Below are positions 17,635 to 27,880 of a stretch of DNA of 39,549 nt, one piece after another. The stretch covers positions 1-39,549 of IMG/VR virus record IMGVR_UViG_3300044697_000063; one strand, 5' to 3'. The notes beneath the pieces were generated by a model. The model was not told the DNA's origin and made no database searches. It worked only from the letters and a program-made list of their open reading frames with translations. Source of the stretch: a virus. The position numbers and the translations under genes were made by a program. Each line of letters starts with the position of its first letter. Position 1 is the stretch's first letter.

Positions 17635-18237
17635 ATGGCAAATGCAAATACGTTCGCTGGCTTTCAGAACCTGACAGCCGTAACCTGGACCAATGGCTCC
17701 ACCGAAACTGGGTACGTAATCCCTGCGGCTGGTGTCTATCCGTCCCTCCCTTCTCCCACTCAGGTGGCCGGTAACTGGCTGTGCATCCCTGCTCTCGCTG
17801 GCGATGTCACAGGTGGTGTGCTTGACTACGCACGCCCGTTCCGTGTGCGCGTGAACATGGAGATCAACTCGGCGCAGTCCGAGAACATTACGATCGCGAT
17901 CTACCAGGCGACCGCTGCCAAGTTCGCCGCTGGCATCACCGCTACTGGCAATGGCACAAAGATCGCCACCACTGGCGCGTTGGCGACTGGCGCTGCACTC
18001 AAAGGCAAGGTGTTCCTCGATGCCGTTTGCATCTGGGATAGCCAGTCAAAGTCTTTGAACGGCTATTACTCTGGTTACAACGCTCTCGGCACCCCCGCCG
18101 TGATCGCTGCTACCACCTTCAGTGCTGCGGTTGCGTCCCTGAACGAGAGCGATTTGAACTTCTTCTTCACGGTCCTGACGGCCACCGGCACGTCTGATGT
18201 CATCGGCCCGATCGATTTCACCATCGACCGTTACTAA
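17635..18237 (+). CDS. Putative virion protein, 200 residues
   Basis: AAAGGAAAACATA ribosome site. The sequence is Ala/Thr/Gly-rich and beta-type (LTAVTWTNGSTETGYVIPAA, RVRVNMEINSAQSENITIAI, LNFFFTVLTATGTSDVIGPI). No signal peptide, in contrast to many neighbours. The length and composition suit a tail or capsid decoration protein, but no specific family is recognised. It is flanked on both sides by tRNA genes. Confidence 0.6.
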   Translation: MANANTFAGFQNLTAVTWTNGSTETGYVIPAAGVYPSLPSPTQVAGNWLCIPALAGDVTGGVLDYARPFRVRVNMEINSAQSENITIAIYQATAAKFAAGITATGNGTKIATTGALATGAALKGKVFLDAVCIWDSQSKSLNGYYSGYNALGTPAVIAATTFSAAVASLNESDLNFFFTVLTATGTSDVIGPIDFTIDRY

Positions 18238-18279
18238 ACAAGATGTCCTGGGCATGACTAGAAACTGCCCAAATTCTAA

Positions 18280-18355
18280 GCCAGCGTAGCTCAAGCGGAA
18301 GAGCAACCGCACTGTAAGCGGAAGCGTGGGGTTTCGACTATCTCCGCTGGCTCCA
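18280..18355 (+). tRNA. tRNA-Thr (TGT) with C at position 33
   Basis: Acceptor GCCAGCG/CGCTGGC, D-stem GCTC/GAGC, anticodon stem with four good pairs around loop ACTGTAA (anticodon TGT), T-stem GGGGT/ATCTC with two G-T pairs and loop TTCGACT, CCA encoded; 76 bases. Position 33, almost always T, is C here, and the outermost anticodon-stem pair is A-A. Reading the anticodon as GTA (Tyr) would break the stem. Confidence 0.85.
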
Positions 18356-18357
18356 AT

Positions 18358-18432
18358 GGGCCTGTAGTGCTAGTGCGAACACGCCCCGCTTGCACCGGGG
18401 AATCAGAGGTTGAACTCCTCTCAGGTCCACCA
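18358..18432 (+). tRNA. tRNA-Ala (TGC)
   Basis: It begins two bases after the previous tRNA. Acceptor GGGCCTG/CAGGTCC (one G-T), D-arm GTG/CAC, anticodon stem CCCCG/CGGGG with loop CTTGCAC (anticodon TGC), T-stem AGAGG/CCTCT with loop TTGAACT (G where C56 is usual), CCA encoded; 75 bases. The next gene's ATG is four bases after the CCA end. Confidence 0.88.
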
Positions 18433-18436
18433 AATT

Positions 18437-18691
18437 ATGGCAGCTAAAGACGTACTCGCGGGTCAAGCAAGAGGGCAGGGAACCAAGGTCGCGGAGTATT
18501 CCGAGGCTGGGCCTTTCCATTGTAAAGACTGCACGTATCTGAAGACGCCAGGCCCCGATGCGGCCCACGGCCTCTGCAACCAGAAAGTCATGCTGAAAGA
18601 TCCTCAGGTCAAGACGGATGCGAAAAGTAAGTTAAAAATCGTCAACATCGAGCATGGCTGCTGCCGGTTCGTGAAGGTAAAAAATGGCTAA
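18437..18691 (+). CDS. Small Cys-rich protein (HiPIP-like or zinc)
   Basis: 84 residues from ATG 18437. Cysteines: HCKDCTYLKTPGPDAAHGLC, then GCCRF near the C-terminus. The arrangement C-x2-C...C...CC is that of a small metal or iron-sulfur-binding protein; similar short proteins occur in phage structural regions (memory). The ATG is only four bases after the tRNA-Ala CCA, and there is no ribosome site, so translation probably depends on tRNA processing or on coupling. Confidence 0.65.
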   Translation: MAAKDVLAGQARGQGTKVAEYSEAGPFHCKDCTYLKTPGPDAAHGLCNQKVMLKDPQVKTDAKSKLKIVNIEHGCCRFVKVKNG

Positions 18692-19049
18692 CGTATTCAG
18701 CTCCAACCCTGTGTATATCGACACTGATACGACAGTGGGAGGCAACACCAACTGGAAGGGATCGAGCGGAGGGTCCAAGTACACCGGGGGTATCGGCATC
18801 CGTCCGATTCAAATCATCCTCACGCCCCTCGGCGCGACCACGGCCACTGAGATCGTTATCAATGAGGTCAAGTCTGTTGGTGGTGCCACAGGTGCTGTGC
18901 TCTTCGCCGTTCAATTTCCTACTGCTACCGCTACTGCCGCCGTCTCACTGCAGTTCAACCTGGAACAGACAGCTTCAGGATGGCATGACTTCATCGTTAC
19001 CGGCGTAACAGCGGCGGGCATCGCGATGACGATTTACTACAGGGTTTAA
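18684..19049 (+). CDS. Putative virion protein, 121 residues
   Basis: It overlaps the preceding gene by 8 bases. Beta-rich with many Thr/Ala/Val (MANVFSSNPVYIDTDTTVGG, IRPIQIILTPLGATTATE, VLFAVQFPTATATAAVSLQF). No signal peptide. It is similar in size and style to phage head-decoration or tail-completion proteins; the family is not recognised. Confidence 0.6.
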   Translation: MANVFSSNPVYIDTDTTVGGNTNWKGSSGGSKYTGGIGIRPIQIILTPLGATTATEIVINEVKSVGGATGAVLFAVQFPTATATAAVSLQFNLEQTASGWHDFIVTGVTAAGIAMTIYYRV

Positions 19050-19057
19050 GGAGATCT

Positions 19058-19357
19058 ATGGCAGACCGTACTCGTAGTGCAATGGGTGGTTCAAAACCCA
19101 AAAAGAAATCCAGCAAGTCTCGCTCGAAGAAGAAATCGAGCAAACGTTTCAAGTCCATGAACATTCGGCGCATGAGCGGGGCGGATAATCCCCAGTTCTC
19201 GATCTCGCACGAACAGCATCCCGGCGAAGACGGCACCACCGCAGCTCCAGAAGAGCACGGCGCGGCTGACGAACAGGATTTGATGAGCCATGTTCAACAG
19301 CATGCTCCGAACCTCGGCCCGCCCGAGCCCCAGGAACCGATGCCGCAGATGGCGTAA
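19058..19357 (+). CDS. Lys/Ser-rich basic protein, 99 residues
   Basis: AAGGAG ribosome site. Residues about 12-33 are almost only Lys, Ser and Arg (SKPKKKSSKSRSKKKSSKRF), then MNIRRMSGADNPQFSISHEQ and an acidic, Pro-rich C-terminus (PPEPQEPMPQ). The basic region suggests DNA binding, perhaps inside the virion. It is directly followed by the next ATG with no gap. Confidence 0.6.
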   Translation: MADRTRSAMGGSKPKKKSSKSRSKKKSSKRFKSMNIRRMSGADNPQFSISHEQHPGEDGTTAAPEEHGAADEQDLMSHVQQHAPNLGPPEPQEPMPQMA

Positions 19358-19894
19358 ATGGCTTACACCGCATCGTCTTCACCACCGCACCCAGCCTTTG
19401 ATCCCTCCTTCGATCCCTCCTGGTACACCATCCGCCTTACTGATGGCCGCAGGTTTGAAATCGCCCACGATGATGACACCTGGTACGTCATCATCGATGG
19501 CCGTTTCTATTGTGCGGCCAAGCGGGAAGATCTCTTGCGCGGTGTGGAGGAGCACTTCCACGTTCGGCATCCGCAGCCCCCACCGGCTCCAGACAAACAT
19601 CCCCTGCAAATTGCCGCCGAAACATTGAAAAGCTCAACCTCCTCTTTAATCGATCGCCAAGCGGCCCGCAACGACTTGAAACGCTTCGCCTCGGCGGGAG
19701 ATGTTGCTGCGAAGGTCTTGCTGCAGGATCTTTCCAACAAACCGGCTCTCTCTCCTCGCGCCCAAACTATCACGGCCCGCCTGAAGAAGGACAGCTTTGA
19801 GGATGTGACTCACGAGGAGCTTGTTCAACACGTAAACGATCTAGTGCTGCGTTCGGTCCTAATACTCGAACTATCCGACAGGCTGAGGTTCTAA
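19358..19894 (+). CDS. Hypothetical virion-region protein, 178 residues
   Basis: The start abuts the previous stop. The N-terminal domain (WYTIRLTDGRRFEIAHDDDT, WYVIIDGRFYCAAKREDLL) is a compact beta-type unit; the C-terminal half is helical (LIDRQAARNDLKRFASAGDV, THEELVQHVNDLVLRSVLIL). No family is recognised. The TAATG junction couples it to the next gene. Confidence 0.6.
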   Translation: MAYTASSSPPHPAFDPSFDPSWYTIRLTDGRRFEIAHDDDTWYVIIDGRFYCAAKREDLLRGVEEHFHVRHPQPPPAPDKHPLQIAAETLKSSTSSLIDRQAARNDLKRFASAGDVAAKVLLQDLSNKPALSPRAQTITARLKKDSFEDVTHEELVQHVNDLVLRSVLILELSDRLRF

Positions 19895-20466
19895 TGATAG
19901 GTCTGAGCAATGCACTTACTCCGAGCATCGATACGATCGGACTGCAGGTTGCGATTGGCCCCGCGACCTTGTGGTTGAACGGTACCGTCATTATCTCGCC
20001 CTTCAGCTACGTATATTTGTCCAATAACTCGACCACCTACATCTATCTGAACACGACTAGCGGCCAGATCGGTGCTAATAATTCTGGTTATGCATCCGGT
20101 AACATCCCCATCGCCACGGTTATAACCAATCTCACGCGAGTTACAAGCCTGATCGACACACGGCCTGATTTTACCAACATCGGCAGCGCAACTGGAAGCG
20201 GTGGCACGGTGTGGGCTGATGTAAGCAGCAGCGGAACGTTCGTTCCGACCTCGCTCAACCAATCTATCAATGCTTCAGGAACTATATCGATCGCGCTCAC
20301 TGCAGTCGCCGGTCAGATCTACAACGTCGTGAACACAGGAAATGGGGTCATAACCCTGACCACCACCGCTTCAGCGACCATTTACGAGTTAGTCAATCAA
20401 AACCAGGCCGTACAAATTAGTTACGACATCACCAGTACGACGTTCCGAGTCCTGGGGGGAAATTAA
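19894..20466 (+). CDS. Virion attachment module protein, paralogue of 36943-37557
   Basis: A 190-residue protein with a hallmark segment at residues 40-95 (YVYLSNNSTTYIYLNTTSGQ, SGNIPIATVITNLTRVTS, LIDTRPDF) that is also present in 36943-37557 (TSYIYLNTSTGAIQSNTSGF, YSIATVLTS, LTDNRPDV). This unit occurs in baseplate or fibre-attachment proteins (from memory). The C-terminal half is beta-rich (AGQIYNVVNTGNGVITLTTT). There is no signal peptide, unlike the following gene. Confidence 0.65.
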   Translation: MIGLSNALTPSIDTIGLQVAIGPATLWLNGTVIISPFSYVYLSNNSTTYIYLNTTSGQIGANNSGYASGNIPIATVITNLTRVTSLIDTRPDFTNIGSATGSGGTVWADVSSSGTFVPTSLNQSINASGTISIALTAVAGQIYNVVNTGNGVITLTTTASATIYELVNQNQAVQISYDITSTTFRVLGGN

Positions 20467-22350
20467 ATGAAGCGTCTTCTAGGACTGCTCCTGCTTTTCT
20501 GTTCACTTGCGGCCTGGTGTCAAACACCAGGAGTGGCGACGACCATACGCTACGGCGCATCACTACCTTCGGGCGCGGCGGAATGGAGCATCTTCATTCT
20601 CACCGGAGCAAGTTCGGGTCTCTATATCTGCGAAAACAGCCCCTCCTGCACCAGCAGCGGCCAATGGGTTAACGTCTCTAGTTGTCTTGCGAACCCCAAT
20701 GACGGCGGCTGCGCTCTTATCGGTAGCCCCAGCGTCGATACGTTCATTGGTAGCGTCGGTAGCGGTCTTGGTTGGGTCGTACAGGTGCTGGCCACCGTTA
20801 TTAACACCACCCAACCGATCAACGTTCAAGGGACAGGTGCGGGCACGGTCACATTGGGTTGCAGCACGCAACCAGGCACGGGATCTGGTATCTCGCTCGT
20901 GGCGCCCGCAAGTTGCACTCCTTATATTTTGATTCTTCCGAGTGCCGCAGGGTCCGGCTACTTCCAGTGTGCGAACGTCGGGTCGGTAGTCACTTGCGAT
21001 TATGAAGCCGCTATTAACATCGGTTCTTCTGATGTCACCGGCACGTTACCGATTACGTCTGGCGGGACTGGAAACACTACCCAGCAGAGCGCCCTCAACG
21101 CATTGGTGGGCGCGGGCACGGGTGGAAGCCTAGTCATCTATGCCGGTACAAACTGGACCAACACGATTGGTTGCACCCTTAGCACATGTTTCGGCGCTGA
21201 GAATGGGAACGGCGCTTGGGAGTGGATACAATCCCCCCTCCCGGTTATCGATGGAGGCTTCGGCTTAGTAACTCTGGCCTCAAACGCCATCTACAAAGGC
21301 AACGGGACCAGCGCCCCGCAGGTATCTTCTATCAGCGACAACGGTTCTAACGTGGCAATCTCAGAAACAATTACCTGCACAGTGTGTGTAAGTGTTCCTG
21401 ATGGTGGCACAGGATTAGGCACGCTGACAACCGGAACGATTTACAAAGGCAACGGCACGTCGGCTATGCAGGCCAGCAGCATTACAGAAGGTGTTTCTGG
21501 CGTTAGCAGCACGGACGCCATCAATACCAGCGTTGGATTTAAGGTGGGCGCGAGTTTCGGCACTAGTGGTTACTGCTTGACCTCGACCGGCACTGGATCG
21601 GCCTTCAACCCCTGCGGTTCGAGCAGCGCGACGATCAATAACGCCGCGAGCACCGGCACGGTCGCCTTCGATCTCGTGAAACTTACTGGTGTGCCCTCTA
21701 CTGCAGTCAAGACGGCCACCACCGATATCGGTGGCATCATTGGCATCTGCATCTCTTCCTGCGGCACCACCGGAGCTGCGGTAATTCAGCTCATGGGTGT
21801 CAGCACCTGCAACTTCGACAACGTTACTACAGCGGGTGACTATTTCACAATCAGCTCGTCAACCGCTGGACAATGTCACGATCCTTCTGTTGGTGGATTT
21901 CCTCCTCAATACTATATCGGCGCTCAGAATTTGGGTCGTATTCTCGCGAGCGGTTCAGGCGGCGCTACCTCAGTGCTTCTGTTTCCGCCCGAATTTTCTT
22001 CCGCAGGCGCACCCGTAGCAACCTTTAGTTTAGGGTCGGGCGCAGGGTCAGGTTCCCCAACTGTGTCTTGTGCCGTTACCTCCGGAGTGTGTACCGATAG
22101 TGCCGGGCAGATCGAGGTTCATACAGGCACCTCACCATCGACCAACAATATCATTGTCACCATCAATTTTGGCGGCAATCACAACGAAGGTTCTTGTATC
22201 TTCCAGGGACTGGCTGCAAATACCTCCCTCCTTGGCAACGACGTTTACTCATCTCTCGGTGGTTTCGGAACACTTTCTGTCGGTGCTACTGCCCTTAGTG
22301 CAAGCACAACTTATTTCTGGGGGTATGTATGCAATTTTATCGGCAACTAA
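20467..22350 (+). CDS. Fibre-like protein with signal peptide, 627 residues
   Basis: Signal peptide MKRLLGLLLLFCSLAAWCQ. The N-terminal domain ends GLYICENSPSCTSSGQWVNV, like 37523. Tail-fibre-type Gly-rich repeats follow: LPITSGGTGNTTQQSALNAL near residue 195, IDGGFGLVTLASNAIYKGNG near 261 and VPDGGTGLGTLTTGTIYKGN near 312, both continuing with GTSA-Q-SSI. SGGTG-type repeats are common in phage fibres. The C-terminal region is beta-rich. The protein has many cysteines. A secreted fibre is unexpected for a virion part, which assembles in the cytoplasm. Confidence 0.7.
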   Translation: MKRLLGLLLLFCSLAAWCQTPGVATTIRYGASLPSGAAEWSIFILTGASSGLYICENSPSCTSSGQWVNVSSCLANPNDGGCALIGSPSVDTFIGSVGSGLGWVVQVLATVINTTQPINVQGTGAGTVTLGCSTQPGTGSGISLVAPASCTPYILILPSAAGSGYFQCANVGSVVTCDYEAAINIGSSDVTGTLPITSGGTGNTTQQSALNALVGAGTGGSLVIYAGTNWTNTIGCTLSTCFGAENGNGAWEWIQSPLPVIDGGFGLVTLASNAIYKGNGTSAPQVSSISDNGSNVAISETITCTVCVSVPDGGTGLGTLTTGTIYKGNGTSAMQASSITEGVSGVSSTDAINTSVGFKVGASFGTSGYCLTSTGTGSAFNPCGSSSATINNAASTGTVAFDLVKLTGVPSTAVKTATTDIGGIIGICISSCGTTGAAVIQLMGVSTCNFDNVTTAGDYFTISSSTAGQCHDPSVGGFPPQYYIGAQNLGRILASGSGGATSVLLFPPEFSSAGAPVATFSLGSGAGSGSPTVSCAVTSGVCTDSAGQIEVHTGTSPSTNNIIVTINFGGNHNEGSCIFQGLAANTSLLGNDVYSSLGGFGTLSVGATALSASTTYFWGYVCNFIGN

Positions 22351-25300
22351 TCCTCTGGCTCCTGCTTTGCGCGTGTGCGTTCGGTCAAACTACTGTCTCG
22401 GGAGTCGAGAGCAATAGCGGCCTAATCACGATTGGTGGCGTTGGCACCGCTGTAGTCCCGGTTTCCATCACGATTGCCCCTTCGAATCCGACCGTTTGTT
22501 ACTCTTGTGCGCAACTGTTTAGCGCGACCATGACGTTTTCCAATGGCTCAACACAGCCAATAACCACATTGGCCACATGGTCCTCTAGCAATCCATCTGT
22601 AGCGACCACGAGTCAAAGCGGAAACTATCTTTGCGTTGCTCGCGGAACAGTAACCGTGAGCGCTGTCTATCTCGCAGTCACCGGCACTACAACTCTCAAC
22701 TGTCAATCACCCACTTTTACTCCACAGGGTATTCAAAACGTTACGCAAAGCAGCAGCTCGCAGACCTTGGTCCAATACACCGGAGCTGACGGAATAGCCC
22801 CGTTTACCTTCACCGCTGCCAACCTGCCTGCCGGATGGTCCTTATCGTCCGCTGGATGTCCTAGTAGCCAGATCAATTGCTCCTTGATTGGAACGCCCTC
22901 AGCGATCGGCACTTATAACTTCTACATTCAGGCGACCGACAACCTGGGAAATACCGCATGTTCGTCGCCTGGATGCCAGGTTGGTGTGGCTGTGGCCGCA
23001 GGCGGCTCCGAGGGGCTTGAGAATCAATATTGCACTCCGACTTATACTGTAACCGGCCTCTCACAGGACGGCCCGGCGCAGCCGCTTCTGAATTGCAATT
23101 ACACCACAGTCGCGAGCACTTCTCTTAGCTCCCCCTCAGGAATTGGCACTGGGATTATCATCAACGTGTGCTCGCCAGGGGGCACCAGTCCATCCCTCAA
23201 CTGCTTAAATTCACAGCTCCCGACGAAGCCCTCGCTCGCGATGGTCTCCTGCGGAGTAACGTACGGTTATGCGGTTTACGGAACCGGAACCTGCACCTCG
23301 CTTGCTGACGGCCCTTTCTACTCTCGTACTTTTCAAGGCGCTGTTAACTTCACCGCATGGGGTGGCGCGTCACTTGCCGGGGGTGCCGGTAACCTGTGCG
23401 GAGCATGGATACAAGCTCAACCAGCCTTCACTGTCACATTCCACACCGTACAAGCCGTCTATATCGAGCCCAATGTTCAGGCGCCTGTCAACATAAATTG
23501 CGGTCCCGCCTACACCCAACCGTGGGTCTGGGTCACCACATCAGCTTACGACGCCTCCACAAACGCCATAGGTGGTCTACTTCCAGGAAACCGCATAACT
23601 CCTGGATGGGTAGGTCAATCGTCTATTGTAGGGCGCCCTGCCTACGCTCAACCCACCACTGCCGGAATTTACTCACCGATGTGGGAGGGTGAGGAGCTTC
23701 TAGGAGGCCAATGTCCGATATTCACAACACCCAGCGGATCAGCCTTCAATGGCCTACGAATCATGGGCATCGAGTTTGCCTGCGCTCATGGAAGAGACAC
23801 TACGGTCGATCTGTACGGAAATAATGTATGTCCAGCGAATAAGGCCGGTACGCCTCAATGCGATCCCGGCTTTATTGGCGGTTTGGTTGACGTAGGCTGC
23901 TACGTATCCGGACAGGTACAATGCACATCCTCGAACGTTGGCGGCACGGTAGCCACCACCAACTCATCTGTCACTCAAGGTTCGATCACCTGTCCATATT
24001 ATTGCGCGACGTTCACAGGGACATCCGGCACGAATTTTCAGTTCCTAGCGGGCTCAGGATTCAACGGTCTCGTTGACACACAAAACGCTGCAACAGGCGG
24101 ATGTCCGGCCTATTGCGTTCTTCTGCAAAGCGGGCAAAACTTCGGCAATCTTCAGCAGGGTCAGGCAATCAGCATCAACGGCGTGCTTTACTACGTCGGA
24201 GTCAATACAAACCCACAGGGTAGTCTTGGCGTGTACAGCAACACCCTGATGTCGGTGTACAGCGGTATTGTAAGCACAACTGCCGCAGCCACCTTGCCTT
24301 GCACCGGCAATTGTGTAGTGTGGGTATCCGGTGACAACTTCTCCAACCTCACCAGCAGTGAAACCATCGATCTTAATGGTACGTTGTACACGATCGGAAC
24401 CGTATATAGCTCGACCCTGTTTTCCGTTACCTCTTCGGTCACCAAACAAAACTCAATACCATTTACCCTGCCGCTAGGAACGCAAACCAATGCCGTCTAT
24501 CTGTGGGATAGCAGCAATCAGATCAACATCAATGGCGTCGTCTACGGCGTGGCACAGCAGTACACAAACACCCTGATTGGTTTAGTAACAGCCCCCGGAA
24601 CGCAAAGCGGAGTGTCCTATAATTGGCAAACCGGCTCACAATACATCATCCTCGACAGAAACATCTTCTCGGAAACAACTGACATAACACAGCTCAGCAA
24701 CTTCACTACCGGCGAATCCGGCCTCGTAATGCAGGGAGGTCAACATTTGGCCGCGATCAATAACTATTTCGTGGGCTTCACTTGCCTGTACGGTATCGGT
24801 CCCTGCGTAGACGCTCACGCTATCCTCGGTGGTGTTAATGAGCTGACCTCGGATGTTGCGATCACGATCATCAATAACTATATCGAATCTGCCGGTGAGA
24901 CCTGGTTCTTCGGCGGCGGTGCTTCTAACGCCACTCCGATGGATCTGGAAATTCGCGGAAACCATAAGTTCAAGCCTCTGACATGGAAAATTGACAATGC
25001 TCTCTACACCACCACATTCGGAACTGTGGGTGGAGCTTACGTACACACACAAAACAATATCCCATATCAAAGTGCGCCGACTTGTACGGTAAATGCTCCT
25101 CAAACACTGCCGGGGGTATCGTGCAGCTCTCCTCAGTGTGTTCAAGCATCCTGCACTGCACTTTCTAGCGGCGGCAACGGTACTGCGGACACAACCAACT
25201 CTAGCGTTACCCAAGGAACCATTACCTGCCCTGCTGATTGCGTTAGCTGGGATTCCGGCAGCACAAATTTCTCCGTACTAAACGCGAACGAGCAGATCTG

Positions 25301-27440
25301 GCTGAATGGCAGCATCTATGACATCAATGTCATATACAGTCCCACGTTGTTGTCAACGAACGAGGCTCCGGGATCTAATTCCGGCATCGCGTACAGCAGT
25401 TACTACATCACGGACACCATGATCACTGCTGGTGGCAAAGGATATGGCATCTGTTACAAGGGCGGCAGCAGTACCAACAGTTACGGTTGCGGTACCGGCT
25501 TCACATTCACTGACAGTGTAGCTACCTACACCAGTTGCAACACGCAGCTTGCTGGCGATGTGTATGTCACAGGCACGGCGGGCGCGAATAATGACGTGTT
25601 CTGGGTTGACGGTGATAAGTTCACCGCCAAGTTGACTAGTATTCAGGTCAATGGCGTTACCTATGCGATCCTGAACCCCGGTGGTTTTATCAACACTAAA
25701 GAAGTCATCATTGTCAACGGCCCTGGCACTCTGGGAAGTTCCTCTTCACCTGTGCCGTGGTCTACAGTTTTTCAGACCAAAGGCGACTGCGTTGAGCCTC
25801 TGGTAGGCTACTACGATATCAAGAATCTGGGTGAATTAAAAAGCGGTATCCGTGCTCTCATGGAAGGTGAAATTGCGGAGAACTGCTGGACCGGTCAATC
25901 GGATCAATTCGGTTTCTGCTTTCTGATAACCCCCAAGAACCCCAACAATCTTTGCCCTAATTGCTCGGTAACTGATGTCACTTACCGCTATAATTTCTGT
26001 CGTAACACGCTACAAGGAGCCCAGATTGCCGTCGCAGCCGCCACCCAAGGTGGTGAGATGCCTTCTTACTTATCTCGAATTTCCATCCATGACGATGTGT
26101 TCGACGCGATGATTGGGCAGTATCTCACAGCAGGGACGGCGCCTATTTATGCGCAATCTGGAACAGCGATCTCGGTTGAAAACGCTTCACAGTACCCGTT
26201 CGCTACCAACAACGTTACCATCAACCACATCACTGCGATCTTTTCTTCTGTGTACGGTCTTCAGGGGTATTTGGCTTACACTGGAAGCTCTGCCTTGGAG
26301 TTGTTCTACAACCCTTCCTATACGAAGAATTCCACTGTGCCGACCCTCCTTCAAAACATCGCCTACTACAACAACATCGCGGGTGGGGGCGTAAAATCAT
26401 TCGCATCGCATTCAATCGGGACTGTACCAAACATGTTTGGCGCTGCCAACTGCACTACTGATAACGCTTGTATAAATCCGAGCGATCCGCGCCAAGCTCT
26501 TGGGCAGTTAGGCCCAAGTGAAGTTACTATGCGCCAGAATCTCCCGTCCGATTACATGGACCCAGTGTCTGGCGGTCTCTATCAAGGCAACATCGTTACC
26601 GCAATCCAACTAACCGCCCAAGGCACGGGCGGCAACGCTCCAACGTCCTGCACCATGTCCGCGCCGAGTTGCTGGGGTTCAGGTCCGAACACACATACGT
26701 GTGCGGTTGCCCAGTGCCAAATGAACACCTCTGGCGCCAATATTACGAAAATCTGGCCGAGCGCCACCGGAGCTGGCTACACTTCAGCACCAACCGTCTC
26801 CTTTTCTGGCGGCAACACTCCAACCGCAGTTGCATGGATTGGTGGATCAGGTCAATTGAGCACGGGTTCAGGGTGTTTCGACCACAACGTTCTTCCCGTA
26901 CAGGCTTGGGTGAAGGAAGTCGAGATGGGGCCGTACCCTACCGCGCAACTCGACGCCATTAACAATACCTGTTTCTGCCCCACAGGTGGGTATAACAACA
27001 CCGCACCTGGTAGCAGTAACTGCAGCGGAACCCCAGGAACACCGATAACTTCGGCGGATTGTCAGAACGGCGCAAACGGTCCTTGCTCATGGAACGATGT
27101 CGGCTTTGTGAGTTATACGACAGAACTGAACACCGGATGCCTTCCTCCAGGCTGCACTGGTAATTACACGATCGGTGCAGAGTGTTCCACTTTCGCGAGT
27201 GCCTGCACCAACGGTCAAATTCCTGGCACTCCGGATCTTCATCTATGCGTGGCCGGTCAACTTGGCTGCGCGACTAACTCACCGCTTCTCAATGGCGGTA
27301 ATGACGGAAATGATCCTGGCGCAAATATTGACTTAGTAATGGGGTGTGACGGTAGATATCCACTCGTATGCACCGCAGGTACACCCAGCGCTTACACCGG
27401 TATCTCAATCACCAACGGAGTGGCTAACCTGCCTCAATAA
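22329..27440 (+). CDS. Giant secreted repeat protein, 1703 residues
   Basis: GGGGG ribosome site before ATG; overlaps the previous gene by 22 bases. Signal peptide [20 protein letters not shown]. Residues about 35-125 look like a Big_2-type Ig domain ([20 protein letters not shown]) and about 130-220 like a He_PIG-type domain ([20 protein letters not shown]). From about 540 to 1110 six related units recur (V-x-W-x-SG-x-x-F...I-x-LNG-x-x-Y...YS-TL), with right-handed-helix-like N-rich segments between ([18 protein letters not shown]). It could be a tail spike or host-surface adhesin. No catalytic residue set is recognised. Confidence 0.7.
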   Translation: MQFYRQLILWLLLCACAFGQTTVSGVESNSGLITIGGVGTAVVPVSITIAPSNPTVCYSCAQLFSATMTFSNGSTQPITTLATWSSSNPSVATTSQSGNYLCVARGTVTVSAVYLAVTGTTTLNCQSPTFTPQGIQNVTQSSSSQTLVQYTGADGIAPFTFTAANLPAGWSLSSAGCPSSQINCSLIGTPSAIGTYNFYIQATDNLGNTACSSPGCQVGVAVAAGGSEGLENQYCTPTYTVTGLSQDGPAQPLLNCNYTTVASTSLSSPSGIGTGIIINVCSPGGTSPSLNCLNSQLPTKPSLAMVSCGVTYGYAVYGTGTCTSLADGPFYSRTFQGAVNFTAWGGASLAGGAGNLCGAWIQAQPAFTVTFHTVQAVYIEPNVQAPVNINCGPAYTQPWVWVTTSAYDASTNAIGGLLPGNRITPGWVGQSSIVGRPAYAQPTTAGIYSPMWEGEELLGGQCPIFTTPSGSAFNGLRIMGIEFACAHGRDTTVDLYGNNVCPANKAGTPQCDPGFIGGLVDVGCYVSGQVQCTSSNVGGTVATTNSSVTQGSITCPYYCATFTGTSGTNFQFLAGSGFNGLVDTQNAATGGCPAYCVLLQSGQNFGNLQQGQAISINGVLYYVGVNTNPQGSLGVYSNTLMSVYSGIVSTTAAATLPCTGNCVVWVSGDNFSNLTSSETIDLNGTLYTIGTVYSSTLFSVTSSVTKQNSIPFTLPLGTQTNAVYLWDSSNQININGVVYGVAQQYTNTLIGLVTAPGTQSGVSYNWQTGSQYIILDRNIFSETTDITQLSNFTTGESGLVMQGGQHLAAINNYFVGFTCLYGIGPCVDAHAILGGVNELTSDVAITIINNYIESAGETWFFGGGASNATPMDLEIRGNHKFKPLTWKIDNALYTTTFGTVGGAYVHTQNNIPYQSAPTCTVNAPQTLPGVSCSSPQCVQASCTALSSGGNGTADTTNSSVTQGTITCPADCVSWDSGSTNFSVLNANEQIWLNGSIYDINVIYSPTLLSTNEAPGSNSGIAYSSYYITDTMITAGGKGYGICYKGGSSTNSYGCGTGFTFTDSVATYTSCNTQLAGDVYVTGTAGANNDVFWVDGDKFTAKLTSIQVNGVTYAILNPGGFINTKEVIIVNGPGTLGSSSSPVPWSTVFQTKGDCVEPLVGYYDIKNLGELKSGIRALMEGEIAENCWTGQSDQFGFCFLITPKNPNNLCPNCSVTDVTYRYNFCRNTLQGAQIAVAAATQGGEMPSYLSRISIHDDVFDAMIGQYLTAGTAPIYAQSGTAISVENASQYPFATNNVTINHITAIFSSVYGLQGYLAYTGSSALELFYNPSYTKNSTVPTLLQNIAYYNNIAGGGVKSFASHSIGTVPNMFGAANCTTDNACINPSDPRQALGQLGPSEVTMRQNLPSDYMDPVSGGLYQGNIVTAIQLTAQGTGGNAPTSCTMSAPSCWGSGPNTHTCAVAQCQMNTSGANITKIWPSATGAGYTSAPTVSFSGGNTPTAVAWIGGSGQLSTGSGCFDHNVLPVQAWVKEVEMGPYPTAQLDAINNTCFCPTGGYNNTAPGSSNCSGTPGTPITSADCQNGANGPCSWNDVGFVSYTTELNTGCLPPGCTGNYTIGAECSTFASACTNGQIPGTPDLHLCVAGQLGCATNSPLLNGGNDGNDPGANIDLVMGCDGRYPLVCTAGTPSAYTGISITNGVANLPQ

Positions 27441-27871
27441 TGAAAAACTTTCTTGCTGTCGCAATTCTATTCCTGGCATCGTTTGTCTCGGCCCAGGTGA
27501 TCTATCTCGGGCCGCTCAATGGCCCGGCAATTGACCCATCGCAGTGCGTGGTGAGTCCGAACGGCCAGACCGGTATCTGTGGCGCCAGCGACGGTGTTCA
27601 TATATCGATCGCGGGCGCTCCTTTCGGCCCGCCATTGCCAGTAAGTGGTCCTCAAGGTCCTGCGGGTGCACAAGGCCCGCCTGGGCCTAGCGGATCGACC
27701 GGCGCAGCGGGACCAGCAGGCCCAGCGGGTGCGCAAGGACCAACCGGTCAAGCGGGTGCGCAAGGCCCTCCGGGTGTGGCAGCAGGTTATACCATCACTG
27801 GAACTTGCACAGTGCCCGGTCACTTCAGCCTACAGCCCTGCACAATCACAATCATTTCCGTAACTCCATAA
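27440..27871 (+). CDS. Collagen-like protein with signal peptide, 143 residues
   Basis: TAATG junction with the giant gene. Signal peptide [19 protein letters not shown]. Residues about 70-112 are 14 uninterrupted Gly-x-y triplets ([36 protein letters not shown]), which form trimeric collagen-like helices in other phage fibres. A Cys-containing C-terminal domain follows ([20 protein letters not shown]). It is likely a trimeric fibre or linker partner of the giant protein. Confidence 0.8.
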   Translation: MKNFLAVAILFLASFVSAQVIYLGPLNGPAIDPSQCVVSPNGQTGICGASDGVHISIAGAPFGPPLPVSGPQGPAGAQGPPGPSGSTGAAGPAGPAGAQGPTGQAGAQGPPGVAAGYTITGTCTVPGHFSLQPCTITIISVTP

Positions 27872-27880
27872 AAAGGATTC

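Noticed and set aside
23957-25230. Near-repeated DNA in the giant gene as a possible mobile element
   Set aside because: The similarity follows codon frame and protein units, so it is an internal protein repeat and not an inserted element.
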